Assembly (NCBI RefSeq): GCF_947507565.1
Contig: NC_089176.1
Location: forward strand, 3,596,001 to 3,660,000
Direction: 5' to 3'
Source: Oscarella lobularis
Lineage: Eukaryota; Porifera; Homoscleromorpha; Homosclerophorida; Oscarellidae
Length of the DNA stretch: 64,000 nt
The translations under genes were made by a program, and so were the position numbers. Shown here one piece after another: positions 62,571 to 64,000 of the stretch (position 1 is its first letter; the number at the start of each line of letters is the position of its first letter). Below the pieces are notes generated by a model. It was given only the letters and a program-made list of their open reading frames with translations. It was not told where the DNA came from and ran no database searches.

Positions 62571-64000
62571 ATGGAAACCGAGTCGCCACGCTTGCGAACG
62601 CGGGTTCCGTCGAAAACTCGAGGCAAAGGCCGTCAAATCGACGCTACGGACAGTAAGAAACAAGCGAACGCGACCCTCGCTACGGCAAACGACGTTGCCT
62701 AATAAAACAAAGAAGACAGACTTAGTTTGGGACACCGAAATCGCCATAACAAAACGCGCGCTTCCGTTTCTCGTTGCAGGCGTGTTACTCGTGCGTCCTA
62801 TGCCGCCGGACGATGTCATCGACGACCTATTCGAACGCTTTCTGGTGAGAGCAAGAGAAGGGGAGTGTCGTTACCGTGGCATTTGGCGTCTGCGTAGGAG
62901 AAAATGAATCTGTCGCCGGAGAAGTGTGCCGAGGTGCAGAGTCGCTCGCGCGACGACAAGTGGAAGTTGCTCTGCGCGAAAGTGAGTGAAAAAATTCCGA
63001 CCCGGAAGCCTCGACTTCAGTCTCGCGCCACTCCCCGCCCCTCTTACCCATAATGTACCAGGACGACATGAAGAGCCCGTTCTCGGTCGACTACTACATC
63101 GGGCAGCTGAATCGACACATGAGCGCGCCCGTACGATCGCGTCGACCCAAGCGAAAGCATTTGAAAAGACTCAGTCCCATCGGCGATCTCCTCAAGTCGC
63201 TCGAAGTCGACTTGAGAACGAGTCCGAATAACGAGTAAGACGATAACGATAGAGAGAGCGCTATAGAACCTCGCGATTTCAAGTTGGCTCATGCGATTTA
63301 TCGATCAACCCAACTCGGGCGCTCTTCTTCTCGTCGAATTCCTACGCTACATTCAATCGGACGACGTCGAACGACCGAAAAAGAAAAAATACGACGTACT
63401 CTTGAAGGACGGCGTCGACGAGCATCGATGCGTTCTGTGCGTTCGCGCGCTGATGAGCCATCGCGTAAGCGCGCGTCCCCCATTGGGCGCTCCACTTCCA
63501 AAAAACTAGATTTTCTACTTTTTAGTACGGTTTTATCGCCGTTTTGGGCTACGACGACAGTCTGAGCGTGCTCGTGATGAGTCTACGTTCAAATAGTCGA
63601 AAAACGCGATCGATTATATATAAGGCAAGAGAGAGAGAGAGAGAGCGTTTTGAAGATATTTTCTTTTTGATTTTTTGGCGGGTTTAGTTGTTCACCACTG
63701 CTCTACTGACGCCGGGCGGTCACAAGAAGGTCGTCAAGGCGCTCGACGCTTTTCGCGTCGAGACGGACGAATCGGTTCGCTTTGAGACGATAGTGCATCA
63801 GATAACGGAGGAGCCGCTGGATCCGGGTTTCCAGGTACTGTCCTCGTTGCGACGTTATGATGAGGTTAATGACGTCATAGAGAGGATTTTTATTTTTTAG
63901 ACGTCCGTTTTGGTGTTTTTGAATACGCTCGTTCATTCGACGTCGCGCATGAACGATCGCATATTCTTTCAGCAAGAGATCTTGAGAGCCGGCTTCGATC
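62571..64000 (+). CDS. FMNL: Formin-like protein (FMNL type), GBD/FH3 N-terminal part (3' part beyond window)
   Basis: Actin nucleator controlled by Rho GTPases, cut by the right edge. Exon 1 (62571-62652) reads METESPRLRTRVPSKTRGKG. Exon 2 from 62780 reads VLLVRPMPPDDVIDDLFERF. The next exons give KMNLSPEKCAEVQ and DDKWKLLCAK (FMNL: CMNLPPDK..., KKWELICDQ), DDMKSPFSVDYYIGQLNRHM, LKRLSPIGDLLKSLEVDLRT, WLMRFIDQPNSGALLLVEFL, HRCVLCVRALMSHR, YGFIAVLGYDDSLSVLVMSL, LFTTALLTPGGHKKVVKALD, FETIVHQITEEPLDPGFQ, TSVLVFLNTLVHSTSRMNDR. This is the GTPase-binding and armadillo (FH3) region, which mediates autoinhibition. FH1/FH2 must lie beyond base 64000. DAAM or DIAPH type is less likely. Confidence 0.88.

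Overview
This window is nuclear DNA from an animal, most likely an early-branching one. A compact sponge genome (homoscleromorph-like) is my best guess, but no phylogenetic test was run. Genes are split by many very short GT-AG introns, mostly 45-70 bp, and are packed head to tail on both strands with little intergenic DNA. The gene set is metazoan: non-muscle myosin II, PICK1, TMEM104, a canopy protein, POGLUT2/3, CEP20, a formin-like protein, receptor tyrosine kinases, class F receptors, a CARD protein and a parkin-like protein. I see no operons, CRISPR arrays or bacterial-style genes. For spliced genes I give the span from start codon to stop codon. Exon joins were read by eye from splice sites and frame continuity.

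Layout. 1-5.3 kb: 5' part of a myosin II heavy chain (minus strand) next to a canopy/CNPY3-4 gene. 5.4-11.5 kb: mitochondrial RNA polymerase. 12.2-18.5 kb: a receptor with two tandem tyrosine kinase domains. 18.7-20.7 kb: a RING/TRAF zinc-finger protein and a small cysteine-rich protein. 21.6-24 kb: a four-TM channel-like gene of the pannexin/innexin/LRRC8 type, with a 54-bp perfect palindrome just upstream. 24-30 kb: an unrecognised gene, a CARD protein, PICK1 and TMEM104. 30-34.4 kb: two tandem, divergent Frizzled-class receptors. 34.8-39 kb: a macro-RING protein and a GH27 alpha-galactosidase.

40-46 kb is a scrambled tandem duplication. It holds an NNMT-type methyltransferase and its truncated copy, a JmjC oxygenase, two copies of an unknown possibly nuclease-like gene (one frameshifted), and a 657-bp non-autonomous element with terminal inverted repeats and a 5-bp target duplication. 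46-54 kb: a parkin-like gene without RING2, a UBL/armadillo-like protein, a second NNMT-like methyltransferase and POGLUT2/3. 54-56.8 kb: a paralogue of the channel gene. 57-61.1 kb: a receptor that joins a Venus-flytrap ectodomain and seven TM segments to a TAM/AXL-like tyrosine kinase in one reading frame. 61.3-64 kb: CEP20, RPL38 and the 5' part of a formin-like gene.

The themes are signalling at the membrane (three receptor kinase domains in two unusual architectures, two class F receptors, two channel-like proteins, PICK1), ubiquitin and innate-immune type proteins (parkin-like, RING-TRAF, macro-RING, CARD), and ER folding and glycosylation (CNPY and POGLUT, both ending in KDEL). The best candidates for something undescribed are the 7TM-tyrosine kinase fusion, the dual-kinase receptor and the pannexin-like channel pair.
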